A program made the position numbers and the translations under genes. From the NCBI RefSeq assembly GCF_036013915.1, contig NZ_CP107899.1:5394001-5458000 (forward strand): a stretch of DNA of 64,000 nt, written 5' to 3'. How positions within the stretch are numbered: the stretch's first letter is position 1; each line of letters begins with the position of its first letter. The notes under the pieces were generated by a model, which had not been told where the DNA came from, did not search any database, and worked only from the letters and a program-made list of their open reading frames with translations. This document shows positions 26,143-35,396 of this stretch, piece after piece. The stretch comes from Streptomyces sp. NBC_00464. GTDB taxonomy: Bacteria > Actinomycetota > Actinomycetes > Streptomycetales > Streptomycetaceae.

Positions 26143-26766
26143 ATGGACCTCACCACAGCCGGAAACACGGCCACCGCTCTGCCCGACACCGCCCCCCTGA
26201 AGGTCGCGGTCATCGTCGCCAGTAACCGCGAGGGCCGGTTCGCGCCCGTCGTCGCCGACTGGTTCCGCTCCCGGACCGACGGCCACCCCGGCATCGAGAC
26301 CGACCTGCTCGACGTCGCCGGACTCGATCTCCCAACCGCACTGTCCCGCCGTCCCGGACCCGAGGACCAGGCCCTGCTGGCCGAGGTCTCGGGCCGGCTG
26401 GCGGCCGCCGACGCTTTCGTCGTCATCACCCCCGAGTACAACCACTCCTATCCGGCCCCGCTCAAGAACCTCATCGACTGGCACTTCACCGAATGGCAGG
26501 CCAAGCCCGTCGCCTTCGTCTCCTACGGAGGGGTGTCCGGCGGTCTGCGCGCGGTCGAGCACCTGCGGCAGGTCTTCGCCGAGCTGCACGCCGTCTCGAT
26601 CCGCGACACCGTCTCGTTCCACAACGCCGGCGCCCTCTTCGACGACGAGGGCAGGCACCGCGACCCGGTCGGCCCCGACGCCGCGGCGAAGTCCCTCCTG
26701 GACCAACTGGTCTGGTGGGGGCGGGCACTGAGGGGCGCCAGGGCCGCGCACCCGTACGGAGCCTGA
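26143..26766 (+). CDS. NADPH-dependent FMN reductase family protein
   Basis: A 207-residue flavodoxin-fold oxidoreductase. The phosphate-binding loop VAVIVASNREGRFAP and the family motif TPEYNHSYPAPLKNLIDW (as TPEYNHSYPAPLKN) with FVSYGGVSGG are present. Such enzymes reduce FMN, quinones or azo dyes with NAD(P)H. ATG 26143 sits about ten bases from a likely -10 element and lacks a ribosome binding site, so translation may start on a leaderless transcript. A possible SoxR-like dyad in the promoter would fit redox control. Confidence 0.88.
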   Translation: MDLTTAGNTATALPDTAPLKVAVIVASNREGRFAPVVADWFRSRTDGHPGIETDLLDVAGLDLPTALSRRPGPEDQALLAEVSGRLAAADAFVVITPEYNHSYPAPLKNLIDWHFTEWQAKPVAFVSYGGVSGGLRAVEHLRQVFAELHAVSIRDTVSFHNAGALFDDEGRHRDPVGPDAAAKSLLDQLVWWGRALRGARAAHPYGA

Positions 26767-26833
26767 CAGCGGGGCGCCACCGCCTGACCGACAATCGGGA
26801 GGAGGACCTGCCGCCGATCCGAGGAGACCGAAG

Positions 26834-27172
26834 GTGCAATCGCCCGCATGGCTGACCGTACTGACCACGACGGACAGCGAGGAGAAGGCCCAGCTCCTGG
26901 CGCAGGGCGCGGTGGAGGCGCGGCTGGCCGCCTGCGTACAGATCTCCGCGCCCGTCACCTCGGTGTACCGGTGGCAGAACGCCATCGAGACCACCGAGGA
27001 GTGGCAGCTGTTCTTCAAGACGACGGCCGAACGGTACGACGAGCTGGAGGCGTACCTCCAGGAGGCGCACGACTACGACACCCCGGAGATCATCGCCCTG
27101 CCGGTACTCCGGGGCAGCGCCCGCTACCTCGGCTGGGTGTCGGCGGAGACGGCCCCGGTGACCTCGCTCTGA
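26834..27172 (+). CDS. cutA: Divalent cation tolerance protein CutA
   Basis: A 112-residue small trimeric protein of the CutA1 family. The conserved Cys in EARLAACVQI, the VTSVYRWQ block and TPEIIALPV are all present. GTG 26834 has GGAGACCGAAG upstream. Its role in metal tolerance is known from E. coli but unclear in actinobacteria. The last 49 bases overlap the 3' end of the nitrate reductase gene on the other strand. Confidence 0.92.
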   Translation: MQSPAWLTVLTTTDSEEKAQLLAQGAVEARLAACVQISAPVTSVYRWQNAIETTEEWQLFFKTTAERYDELEAYLQEAHDYDTPEIIALPVLRGSARYLGWVSAETAPVTSL

Positions 27173-29262
27173 GGGGCGCCCTGCGCCTCCACCCGCACCG
27201 CGCACACCTTGAACTCCGGCATCTTCGACACCGGGTCGAGGGCCGGATTCGTCAGCGTGTTGGCCCGGCCCTCACCCGCCCAGTGGAACGGCATGAACAC
27301 GGTGTCCTGGCGGATCGCCACGGTGATCCGCGCGGGCGCCACCGCCTTCCCGCGCCGTGAGGTGACTGCCACCGGATCGCCCTCGGACACCCCGATCCGC
27401 TCGGCGAGCCGCGGATGCAGCTCGACGAAGGGCCCCGGGGCCGCGGCGTTCAGCTCCGCCACCCGGCGGGTCTGCGCCCCCGACTGGTACTGGGCGACGA
27501 CCCGCCCCGTGGTCAGCACCACCGGATACTCCGCGTCGGTCTCCTCGGCGGACGGCCGGTGTGTGACGGGCACGAACCGGGCCCGCCCGTCGTCCGTCGC
27601 GAACCGGTCCAGGAACAGCCGCGGCGTACCGGGGTGCTCCGTGTCCGGGCACGGCCAGAAGACCCCGTCCTCGGCGGCGATCCGCTCGTACGTGATGCCC
27701 GCGTAGTCCGCCGGGCCGCCCGCCGAGGCCCGGCGCAGCTCGTCGAACACCTCGGCCGGATCGGCCGGGAACCCCTTCCCGTGCCCGAGAAGACCGGCCA
27801 GCCCGTGCAGCACGTCCAGATCACTGCGGACACCCCCGGGCGCGGTGACCGCACGCCGGCGCAGCAGCACCCTGCCTTCCAGGTTCGTGGTGGTCCCCGT
27901 CTCCTCGGCCCACTGCGTCACCGGCAGCACCACATCGGCCAGCGCGGCCGTCTCCGACAGCACCACATCGGCGACCGCGAGGAAGTCCAGCGACCGCAGC
28001 CGCTCCTCCACATGCCCCGCGTGCGGCGCGGACACCACCGGGTTCGAGCCCATCACCAGCAGCGCCCGCACCTCGGTGCCCAGCGCGTCCAGCAGCTCGT
28101 ACGCACTGCGCCCCGGCCCCGGCAGAGAGTCGGGATCGACGCCCCACACCCCCGCGACATGGCGGCGCGCCGCCGGATCGGTGAGCTTGCGGTAGCCGGG
28201 CAACTGGTCGGCCTTCTGGCCGTGTTCACGGCCGCCCTGGCCGTTGCCCTGCCCGGTCAGACAGCCGTAGCCGGACAGTGGCCGGCCCGCGCGCCCGGTG
28301 GCCAGGGCGAAGTTGATCCAGGCGCCGACGGTGTCCGTGCCCTTCGCCTGCTGCTCGGGACCGCGCGCGGTCAGCACCATGCCGCTCTCCGCGTCGCAGA
28401 ACATCTCGACGGCCGCCCGCAGCTGCGGCACCGGAACGCCGGTCAGCCGCTCCACCAGCTCCGGCCAGTGCGCCATCACCCCGGCCCGCGCCTCGTCCCA
28501 GCCGCTGGTGCGCTCCCGTACGAACTCCTCGTCCACCCGCCCCTGCGACACCACCAGGTGCAGCATGCCGAGCGCCAGCGCCAGATCGGTGCCGGGCCGG
28601 GGTGCCAGATGCAGGTCGGCCTGCTCGGCGGTCCTGGTGCGGCGCGGATCGATGACGATCAGCCGGCCGCCGTTCTCCCGCAGTTCGGTCAGATAGCGCA
28701 GCGCGGGCGGCATCGTCTCCGCGAGGTTCGAGCCCACGAGGATCACGCATCCGGTGCGCGGGATGTCCTCCAGCGGGAACGGCAGCCCGCGGTCGAGACC
28801 GAAGGCCCGCTGGTGCGCGGCGGCCGCCGACGACATGCAGAACCGCCCGTTGTAGTCGATCTGCGAGGTGCCGAGCACCACCCGGGCGAACTTCCCGAGG
28901 GAGTACGCCTTCTCGTTGGTCAGCCCGCCGCCGCCGAACACCCCCACCGCGTCGGCCCCGTGCGCCGCACGCGTCCCGCGCAGCCCCTCGGCGATCCGGG
29001 CCAGCGCCTCGTCCCAGCCGGCCGGCTCCAGCTCCCCGCTCGCCGCATCGCGTACGAGAGGACCGGTCAGCCGCACCGCCGAGGAGAGCACGGCGGGCGC
29101 GGAACGGCCCTTGCCGCACAGCGCGCCCCGGTTCACGGGGAAGGAGGTCCGCTCCTCCACCTCGACGACCGCGTCCCCGGCGACCGGGCGCAGGTTCATG
29201 CCGCACTGCAGCGCGCAGTACGGGCAGTGGGTCGCGGTGGCGGCAGGCACGGTACTGGTCAT
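27124..29262 (-). CDS. nasA: Assimilatory nitrate reductase, molybdopterin subunit
   Basis: A 712-residue molybdopterin oxidoreductase reducing nitrate to nitrite in the cytoplasm. It starts with the [4Fe-4S] motif CPYCALQCGM...CGKG, followed by the Mo-bis-MGD catalytic core (YNGRFCMSSAAAAHQRAFG around the pterin-binding region, GCLTGQGNGQGGREHGQ) and the C-terminal molydopterin-dinucleotide-binding barrel (PVVLTTGRVVAQYQSGAQTR in part, RANTLTNPALDP). No signal peptide is present, as expected for an assimilatory enzyme. It shares no operon with nirBD but has a similar GlnR-like box upstream. The product nitrite would feed NirBD encoded at 17589-20554. Confidence 0.92.
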   Translation of the reverse strand: MTSTVPAATATHCPYCALQCGMNLRPVAGDAVVEVEERTSFPVNRGALCGKGRSAPAVLSSAVRLTGPLVRDAASGELEPAGWDEALARIAEGLRGTRAAHGADAVGVFGGGGLTNEKAYSLGKFARVVLGTSQIDYNGRFCMSSAAAAHQRAFGLDRGLPFPLEDIPRTGCVILVGSNLAETMPPALRYLTELRENGGRLIVIDPRRTRTAEQADLHLAPRPGTDLALALGMLHLVVSQGRVDEEFVRERTSGWDEARAGVMAHWPELVERLTGVPVPQLRAAVEMFCDAESGMVLTARGPEQQAKGTDTVGAWINFALATGRAGRPLSGYGCLTGQGNGQGGREHGQKADQLPGYRKLTDPAARRHVAGVWGVDPDSLPGPGRSAYELLDALGTEVRALLVMGSNPVVSAPHAGHVEERLRSLDFLAVADVVLSETAALADVVLPVTQWAEETGTTTNLEGRVLLRRRAVTAPGGVRSDLDVLHGLAGLLGHGKGFPADPAEVFDELRRASAGGPADYAGITYERIAAEDGVFWPCPDTEHPGTPRLFLDRFATDDGRARFVPVTHRPSAEETDAEYPVVLTTGRVVAQYQSGAQTRRVAELNAAAPGPFVELHPRLAERIGVSEGDPVAVTSRRGKAVAPARITVAIRQDTVFMPFHWAGEGRANTLTNPALDPVSKMPEFKVCAVRVEAQGAPQSEVTGAVSADTQPR

Positions 29263-29284
29263 GCCCCCAGCCTGCGAGCCGGGT

Positions 29285-29322
29285 GTTACACGGGCGCCCG
29301 CTCCCGGTTACACCGCCGGTAC
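29285..29322 (-). promoter_or_regulatory. GlnR-type box of the nitrate reductase gene
   Basis: On the minus strand the site reads GTACC-n6-GTAAC-n6-CGGGC-n6-GTAAC, again with 11-bp phasing, 23-60 bases upstream of the start codon. Three of the four half-sites are close to the GlnR consensus; the third is poor. Confidence 0.6.
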
Positions 29323-29370
29323 GCACACCTCAGCCCGCCCGGCACCCGGCGGTGAGGTGAGCGGGCACGG

Positions 29371-30102
29371 TCACCGTCCGTCCGCCGCGAGGGCCTCGGT
29401 CACGCCCGGCTCCTTGGGCCCCAGGAAGTGCGGATCCGGCTCGAACAGGGCGTCCAGGGCCGCCTTCCCCGCCGCGAACACCTCCCGCGTGCCCCCGTAG
29501 TACCAGGTCGCATCGTGTACGGCATCGACCCCGACGCCGTACGCGTCGATTCCCGCCGCCCGGCACAGCGCGATCGCCCGCCGGATGTGGAAGCCCTGGC
29601 TCACCAGGACCGCCCGCTCGACCCCGAAGATCTTTCTGGCCCGCACGCACGAGTCCCAGGTGTCGAAGCCGGCGAAGTCGCTGACGATCCTGCTGTCCGG
29701 CACCCCGTGCGCGACCAGGAACGTGCGCATCGCGTCCGGCTCGTCGTACTCCACCCGGCTGTTGTCACCGGTCACCAGCACGACCTTCACCTTCTTGTCC
29801 CGGTACAGCTCGGCCGCGGTCCGCAGCCGGTTCGCGAGATACGGGGACGGCTTGCCGTCCCACAACCCCGCGCCGAACACCACTGCGACCTGCTGCGCGG
29901 GCACGTCCGCCGCCGTCCTGACCCGGGCGTCGGCGACCGTGTGCATCCAGGTGGCCGGGGCCAGCGCCAGCACACAGCCGACCATCAGGCCCTGCACGGC
30001 CAGGCGCCGCCCCCGTCGGGTCCGCGGCAGCCGTGGCCGCAACCGGCCGGCGGCCCCCTTCAGCGCCCGTACCGCACCCGCTCCCCATGGCTTCAGCCGC
30101 AT
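29371..30102 (-). CDS. SanA/YdcF-like (DUF218) membrane protein
   Basis: A 243-residue protein with a basic N-terminus, one transmembrane segment (LMVGCVLALAPATWMHTV in part, residues 39-56) and an extracytoplasmic DUF218 domain. The family blocks VAVVFGAGLWDGKPS, RTAAELYRDKKVKVVLVTGDN and VLVSQGFHIRRAIALCRAAG are clear. E. coli SanA, of this family, affects envelope permeability and vancomycin resistance. It is probably a monocistronic cell-envelope protein. It is divergent from a HAD phosphatase gene. Confidence 0.88.
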   Translation of the reverse strand: MRLKPWGAGAVRALKGAAGRLRPRLPRTRRGRRLAVQGLMVGCVLALAPATWMHTVADARVRTAADVPAQQVAVVFGAGLWDGKPSPYLANRLRTAAELYRDKKVKVVLVTGDNSRVEYDEPDAMRTFLVAHGVPDSRIVSDFAGFDTWDSCVRARKIFGVERAVLVSQGFHIRRAIALCRAAGIDAYGVGVDAVHDATWYYGGTREVFAAGKAALDALFEPDPHFLGPKEPGVTEALAADGR

Positions 30103-30226
30103 CGAAGCCCCCCGCTTTCCCTTTTGTCCGGTGCCGTGTCGTGCTGTCCCCCTTCATGACTGGACGATCGAACAGCCGAAAGGGTTCTCCGGGAAGGCAG
30201 CGAATTGCTCCGCGTAGCATCGGCCG

Positions 30227-31057
30227 ATGTTGCTTCCCCGGCTGATCGCGTCCGACCTGGACGGAACTCTGCTCCGTAACGACGGCACCCTCTCGCCCCG
30301 CACCCTGCGAGCCCTGCGCACGGCCGAGGACGCCGGCACGGAGATCGTCATCGTCACCGCCCGGCCGCCCCGGTTCGTCGACCGGCTCGCCGAGGCCACC
30401 GGCCTCGCGGGCACGGCGGTCTGCAGCAACGGGGCCCTCGTGTACGACATCGGGACCCGCACCGTCGTCTCCTCCCGCGTCCTGCCCCTGACCACCGCCC
30501 AACGGGTGGCCACCGCACTGGCGGCGGCGGTGCCCGAGGTGGGCTTCGCCCTGGAGACCGGCAACCAGGTGCTGTACGAACCCGCCTACCGGCTCCGCAT
30601 GTGCGAGGACGCCGGCGCCGAACTCCCCGTACCGTCCCTCGCCGACCTCTGGCTGACCGAGGCCCCCGTGACCAAGCTGCTCGCCTGGTCGGACCGGCTC
30701 GACGCCGACACGCTGCTGGCCGCCGCCCGGCAGGGCACGGGTGACGAGGTGCAGCTCACCCACTCGGGCGGGCGCGGACTGCTGGAGATCAGCGCGCCCG
30801 GTGTCACCAAGGCCGGCACCCTGGAGGTGCTCTGCGCCGCCCGGGGCATCGACGCCACCGAGGTCATCGCCTTCGGCGACATGCCCAACGACCTCACCGT
30901 CCTCGCCTGGGCGGGCACCGGCTACGCGATGGCCAACGCCCACCCGGCCGTGCTCGCCGCCGTGCCGACGCACACCGCCACCAACGAGGAGGACGGCGTC
31001 GCCGACGTCATCGAACGGCTCTTCGCCGCGCGGGTACAGCCGGAGGCGGCGACCTGA
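30227..31057 (+). CDS. HAD-superfamily hydrolase, Cof subfamily IIB
   Basis: A 276-residue Mg2+-dependent phosphatase. HAD motif I is LIASDLDGTLL with both Asp residues, motif II is VTARPPRF, motif III Lys lies near VTKAGTLEVL and motif IV is AFGDMPNDL. The large inserted cap between motifs II and III is of the Cof type IIB. Such enzymes dephosphorylate sugar phosphates or cofactors such as FMN; the substrate is not evident. ATG 30227 begins the conserved block. Confidence 0.9.
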   Translation: MLLPRLIASDLDGTLLRNDGTLSPRTLRALRTAEDAGTEIVIVTARPPRFVDRLAEATGLAGTAVCSNGALVYDIGTRTVVSSRVLPLTTAQRVATALAAAVPEVGFALETGNQVLYEPAYRLRMCEDAGAELPVPSLADLWLTEAPVTKLLAWSDRLDADTLLAAARQGTGDEVQLTHSGGRGLLEISAPGVTKAGTLEVLCAARGIDATEVIAFGDMPNDLTVLAWAGTGYAMANAHPAVLAAVPTHTATNEEDGVADVIERLFAARVQPEAAT

Positions 31058-31146
31058 CAGCGGTCAGGGGCTCCCGGTGAGACGGCGGAAAAGGCCCGTG
31101 ACAGGCGCGCAACGACCCGGCAACCTGCGCCCGGCACCATCGGTCC

Positions 31147-32088
31147 ATGACGGAGTCGGCACCGGAACGTCCCCAGGAGTCCCTGCCCCTCGACAGCACG
31201 GCGCAACTGTTGACCCGTATCACCGCACAGCTCGGCACCCAGCTCAGCCTCGTCTCCCTGAACGGAACCCGACGGCCCATGCACCGAACCCCGCAACAGC
31301 CCCCGCACAGCAACGTGAGCCCCCTGATGCCCGCCGCCCCCGCCCTCGTCGCCGTCGCGCACGGCAGCCGGGACCCGCGGGCGCTGCACACGGTGACGGG
31401 GCTCCTGGACCGGGTGCGGGAACTGCGGCCGGGGCTCGACGTCCAGCTCGGTCACATCGAGCTCAACGCACCCCTCCTCCCGCAGACCCTGGACGCCCTG
31501 GGGAGCGGCGAGGCGGTCCTCGTACCGCTGCTGCTGGGCCGCGGCTACCACGTGAAGCAGGACATCCCGGAGGCCGTCGCCGCCGCCCCCGCCCTGCGCA
31601 CCCGCACCGCCGGTCCGCTCGGGCCGCACCCGCTGCTGGTCGAGGCGCTCCACGGCCGGCTCACCGAGGCCGGCTGGCTCCCCTCGGACGACGGGAACCG
31701 CAACAGTGCCGTGGTCCTGGCCGCCGCCGGTTCGCGGGACCCCGAATCGGCCGCCGACACCCGCCGCACCGCGCACCTGCTCAGCGAACGGCTCGGCGGG
31801 GTGCCCGTCGTGCCCGCGTACGCCTCCGCCGCGACGCCCACCGTGCCGGCCGCCCTGCGCGCGCTGGCCGCCCGAGGCCGCCGACGGGTCGCCGTCGCCT
31901 CGTACTTCACCGCCCCCGGACGCTTCGCCTCGGCCGCGGCGGACCGGGCGCCCTGGATCGCCGCCGCACCGCTCGGCGCCCACCCGGCCATGGCACGCCT
32001 GCTGCTCCACCGCTACGACCAGGCACGATCGGGCGGCGCAGCCGCGCACGAAACCCTGATGAACACACGTTTCCTGGCCACCGCCTGA
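31147..32088 (+). CDS. Sirohydrochlorin chelatase (CbiX/SirB type)
   Basis: A 313-residue protein with two CbiX-like halves. The first has the metal-binding AHGSRDPR followed by LLLGRGYHVKQDIP; the second half repeats the pattern more weakly (AAAGSRDPE). Family members insert Fe or Co into sirohydrochlorin. The first 60 residues look low-complexity and are not conserved. Siroheme is the cofactor of NirB, and Streptomyces often carry such chelatases near nitrite or sulfite reduction genes. Location 9 kb from nirBD makes a link plausible but not proven. Confidence 0.85.
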   Translation: MTESAPERPQESLPLDSTAQLLTRITAQLGTQLSLVSLNGTRRPMHRTPQQPPHSNVSPLMPAAPALVAVAHGSRDPRALHTVTGLLDRVRELRPGLDVQLGHIELNAPLLPQTLDALGSGEAVLVPLLLGRGYHVKQDIPEAVAAAPALRTRTAGPLGPHPLLVEALHGRLTEAGWLPSDDGNRNSAVVLAAAGSRDPESAADTRRTAHLLSERLGGVPVVPAYASAATPTVPAALRALAARGRRRVAVASYFTAPGRFASAAADRAPWIAAAPLGAHPAMARLLLHRYDQARSGGAAAHETLMNTRFLATA

Positions 32089-32124
32089 GCCCACCTGTCA
32101 GCGCGGCCGATTACTGTCGTTCCC

Positions 32125-33453
32125 ATGAACGGCACGGACGGCACCGACGGTACGTACGGCACACAGGACCCCGGCACGGCTCCCTACGGCGCCGCCGACG
32201 CCGAGCGGTGGGACACCGAACCGGACAAACGGCCCGGCCGCACCGCCTTCCAGCGCGACCGCGCCCGGGTGCTGCACTCCGCGGCCCTGCGCAGGCTCGC
32301 CGGGAAGACCCAGGTCGTCACCCCGGGCACCCGCAGCCACGTCTGGGACGCCAGCCCCCGGACCCGGCTCACGCACTCGCTGGAGTGCGCCCAGGTCGGC
32401 CGCGAACTCGGCGCCGCGCTCGGCTGTGACCCCGACCTGGTCGAGACGGCCTGCCTCTCCCACGACATGGGCCACCCACCCTTCGGGCACAACGGCGAAC
32501 AGGCACTCAACGACTTCGCCTCCGACTGCGGCGGCTTCGAGGGGAACGCCCAGTCGCTGCGGCTGCTGACCCGGCTCGAACCCAAGCGCTTCGTACCCGA
32601 CACCCGCACCGGCGAACTCGTCAGCGTCGGGCTCAACCTCACCCGCGCCGCGCTCGACGCCGCCACCAAGTACCCCTGGCCCCGAGGGGCGCACCCGACC
32701 GATCCCGGCTCGCCGAAATTCGGGGTGTACGAGGACGACCTGCCGGTCTTCCACTGGTTCCGCAAGGGCGCCCCGCAGGACCGCAAGTGCTTCGAGGCCC
32801 AGGTGATGGACTGGTCCGACGACGTGGCGTACTCGGTCCACGACTTCGAGGACGGGCTGCACGCCGGGCACATCGACCCCAACTGCCTCGACGCCGAGCC
32901 GGAGCGGCGCGAGATCTGGGCCGTCGCCATCGGGCGGTACGTCCCCGCGGACACCGACCCCCAGGAACTGTCCGACGCCCTGGACCGGCTCACCGGCCAG
33001 GACTGGTGGCCGCACGGCTACGACGGATCGGCCGTCGCCCAGGCCCGGCTCAAGGACGCCACGAGCCAGCTGATCGGCCGGTTCTGCCTCGCCGCGGAGA
33101 CCGGCACCCGGCAGGCGTACGGCACCGGCCGTCTCGGCAGATACGGCGCCGAGCTCGTCGTCCCCCGCGAGGCGCGCAACGAATGCGCGGTCCTCAAGGC
33201 GGTCGCCGACCGGTACGTCATGCAGCGCGCCGAGCAGGAGGTGATCCGCGCCGACCAGCGCGTCGTGATCGCCGAGCTGGCCGCGGCGCTCACCGCCCGC
33301 GCCCCCGAAGGACTGGAGCCACAGCTGCGGGCGCTGTACGAGGCGGCCCCCGACGACCACTCCCGCAAGCGGGTCCTGGTCGACCAGATCGCCGCGCTGA
33401 CCGACGCCTCGGCCCGCTCCCTGCACCACTCGCTCACCGCACGCCGCGGCTGA
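32125..33453 (+). CDS. dgt: dGTP triphosphohydrolase (dGTPase)
   Basis: A 442-residue HD-domain enzyme that hydrolyses dGTP (or dNTPs) to the nucleoside and triphosphate. The HD metal ligands are in [17 protein letters not shown] and [30 protein letters not shown] and the second metal Asp region ([16 protein letters not shown]) also match. ATG 32125 begins with [11 protein letters not shown], a short repeat not conserved in the family, so translation could start a little later. The gene commonly precedes dnaG in Streptomyces, as here with one flavoprotein gene and a repeat element in between. Confidence 0.93.
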   Translation: MNGTDGTDGTYGTQDPGTAPYGAADAERWDTEPDKRPGRTAFQRDRARVLHSAALRRLAGKTQVVTPGTRSHVWDASPRTRLTHSLECAQVGRELGAALGCDPDLVETACLSHDMGHPPFGHNGEQALNDFASDCGGFEGNAQSLRLLTRLEPKRFVPDTRTGELVSVGLNLTRAALDAATKYPWPRGAHPTDPGSPKFGVYEDDLPVFHWFRKGAPQDRKCFEAQVMDWSDDVAYSVHDFEDGLHAGHIDPNCLDAEPERREIWAVAIGRYVPADTDPQELSDALDRLTGQDWWPHGYDGSAVAQARLKDATSQLIGRFCLAAETGTRQAYGTGRLGRYGAELVVPREARNECAVLKAVADRYVMQRAEQEVIRADQRVVIAELAAALTARAPEGLEPQLRALYEAAPDDHSRKRVLVDQIAALTDASARSLHHSLTARRG

Positions 33454-33606
33454 GGGAACCCCTGCTCCCGGTGTGCGGGCCCCGGCCGGCCCACCGGCCC
33501 ATGATCACGGGGCGTGACCTGATCGGGTCACACCCTCTTTCGCCATCACGCTGCGTGCGGGACGCTCGCAGTTGGCGCCGCGCAGCAAGCACCGAGGAGG
33601 CATCAA

Positions 33607-34866
33607 GTGGTCGACGCACATCGGACGTTCGTCATTGTCGGCGGAGGACTGGCCGGAGCGAAGGCAGCGGAGACGCTCCGGTCGGAGGGTTTCAGCGGCC
33701 GGGTCATCCTGATCGGCGATGAGCGGGACCACCCGTACGAACGCCCGCCGCTCTCCAAGGGGTACCTGGCAGGAAAGGAGGACCGCGACAGCGTCTTCGT
33801 CCACGAGACGGCCTGGTACGCGGGCGCAGACGTCGAGCTCCACCTCGGCCAGCCCGTCACCGCGCTGAACCGCGAAGCCCGTTCCGTGGAGCTCGGCGAC
33901 GGCACCGTCATCCACTACGACAAGCTGCTCCTGGCCACCGGCGCCGAACCGCGCCGCCTGGACATCCCCGGCACGGACCTGGCGGGCGTCCACCATCTGC
34001 GCCGCCTCGCCCACGCCGACCGGCTGCGCAACGTGCTCGCCGCACTCGGCCGTGACAACGGCCATCTGGTGATCGCGGGCGCCGGCTGGATCGGCCTGGA
34101 GGTCGCGGCGGCAGCCCGCGGATACGGGGCCGAGGTCACCGTCGTCGAACCGGAGGCGACCCCGCTGCTCAAGGTGATCGGCCCCGAGCTCGGCCAGATC
34201 TTCACCGACCTGCACAGCGACCACGGCGTCCGCTTCCACTTCGGCGGCCGCCTCACCGAGATCGTCGGCCAGGACGGCATGGTCCTCGCCGTCCGTACCG
34301 ACGACGGCGAGGAACACCCCGCCCACGACGTCCTCGCCGCGATCGGCGCCGCCCCGCGCGCCGCCCTCGCCGAGGCCGCGGGCCTCGACATCGCCCCGCG
34401 CGCCCAGGGCGGCGGCATCGCCGTGGACGCCTCGCTGCGCACCAGCGACCCGCACATCTTCGCGGCCGGAGACGTGGCCAACGTGGCCCATCCACTGCTC
34501 GGCGCCCGGCTGCGGGTGGAGCACTGGGCCAACGCGCTGAACAGCGGGCCTGCGGCGGCCCGCGCCATGCTCGGCCAGGACGTCTCCTACGACCGGGTGC
34601 CGTACTTCTTCTCCGACCAGTACGACCTCGGCCTCGAATACTCGGGCTGGGCGCCGCCGGGCAGCTACGACCAGGTCGTGATCCGCGGCGACGCGGGCAA
34701 GCGCGAGTTCATCGCGTTCTGGCTGAAGGACCACAAGGTGCTCGCCGGGATGAACGTGAACGTGTGGGACGTCACAGAGACCGTGCAGGAGCTGATCAAG
34801 GCCGGCCAGCCGGTCGACCCGGACGCCCTGGCCGACCCGTCGGTGCCGTTGGATTCCCTGATCTGA
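33607..34866 (+). CDS. FAD-dependent ferredoxin-reductase-like oxidoreductase
   Basis: A 419-residue flavoprotein of the rhodocoxin/putidaredoxin reductase type. FAD motif VIVGGGLAGAKAAETLR, family motif HPYERPPLSKGYL, NAD motif VIAGAGWIGLEVAAAARG and ATGAEPRRL, FAAGDVANV are all in place. It probably reduces a ferredoxin partner of a P450 or oxygenase with NAD(P)H; no partner lies nearby. GTG 33607 has GAGGAGG six bases upstream. It is followed by a large palindromic repeat before dnaG. Confidence 0.9.
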   Translation: MVDAHRTFVIVGGGLAGAKAAETLRSEGFSGRVILIGDERDHPYERPPLSKGYLAGKEDRDSVFVHETAWYAGADVELHLGQPVTALNREARSVELGDGTVIHYDKLLLATGAEPRRLDIPGTDLAGVHHLRRLAHADRLRNVLAALGRDNGHLVIAGAGWIGLEVAAAARGYGAEVTVVEPEATPLLKVIGPELGQIFTDLHSDHGVRFHFGGRLTEIVGQDGMVLAVRTDDGEEHPAHDVLAAIGAAPRAALAEAAGLDIAPRAQGGGIAVDASLRTSDPHIFAAGDVANVAHPLLGARLRVEHWANALNSGPAAARAMLGQDVSYDRVPYFFSDQYDLGLEYSGWAPPGSYDQVVIRGDAGKREFIAFWLKDHKVLAGMNVNVWDVTETVQELIKAGQPVDPDALADPSVPLDSLI

Positions 34867-34891
34867 CCGGTTACCCGGGTCCTGGGCTGGT

Positions 34892-35313
34892 GGTTCCGTC
34901 CTCAAGCGCCGGACGGGCTTGGGTGCGGGTGCCCCGCGTTGCGCTGTGCCCCGGTGGGTGGGGGTCCGGGGCCCCTCCGGGGCCTCTCCTCGGACGACGA
35001 ACGTTCCGCGGGTACGCGAACGACCCGGGTATCTGTTCGTCGTCCTGCGGGGACTCCCCTGCACGGCCCCGAACCCGGCCGCCCCGCGTCTGCGACAGCA
35101 CTATCGCCGGTGTGCAGACGCGACCGAGACCGGGTGGGGGCGTGCAGGGGAGTCCCCGCAGAAAATGGCGTACGACCCGGGTCCCCGTTCGTCGTCGGGT
35201 GCACACGCCATTTTTGAGGAGTCTCCCCGGAGGGCCCCCACCCCCACCCACCGGACAGGGGCGCCCCGCGGGGGACCCGCACACAAGCCCGTCCGGCGAT
35301 TGAGGACGGAACC
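34892..35313. repeat. Giant imperfect palindrome (about 420 bp)
   Basis: The outer arms 34892-34930 and 35275-35313 are reverse complements at 37 of 39 positions. An inner pair (35046-35065 with 35141-35160) is perfect over 20 bp. Between them long stretches are also complementary (for example GGTGGGTGGGGG with its complement near 35245). The terminal CCTCAAGCGCCGGACGGGCTT motif recurs in many Streptomyces intergenic regions. The element fills the 530-bp gap before dnaG, contains no convincing gene, and looks like a MITE-like or structural repeat. Confidence 0.85.
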
Positions 35314-35350
35314 CCGCACCACGGAACCCCGCACCCAGGAACCCCGCACG
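35308..35350 (+). repeat. Short tandem repeat, 15-bp unit, three copies
   Basis: Units beginning GGAACCCCGCAC start at 35308, 35323 and 35338, overlapping the outer edge of the giant palindrome and ending 47 bases before the dnaG start. Confidence 0.8.
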
Positions 35351-35396
35351 CGCCCGCCCGGCCGAGGTTGTCGTAGCTCACCCGTAGACTTCACTC

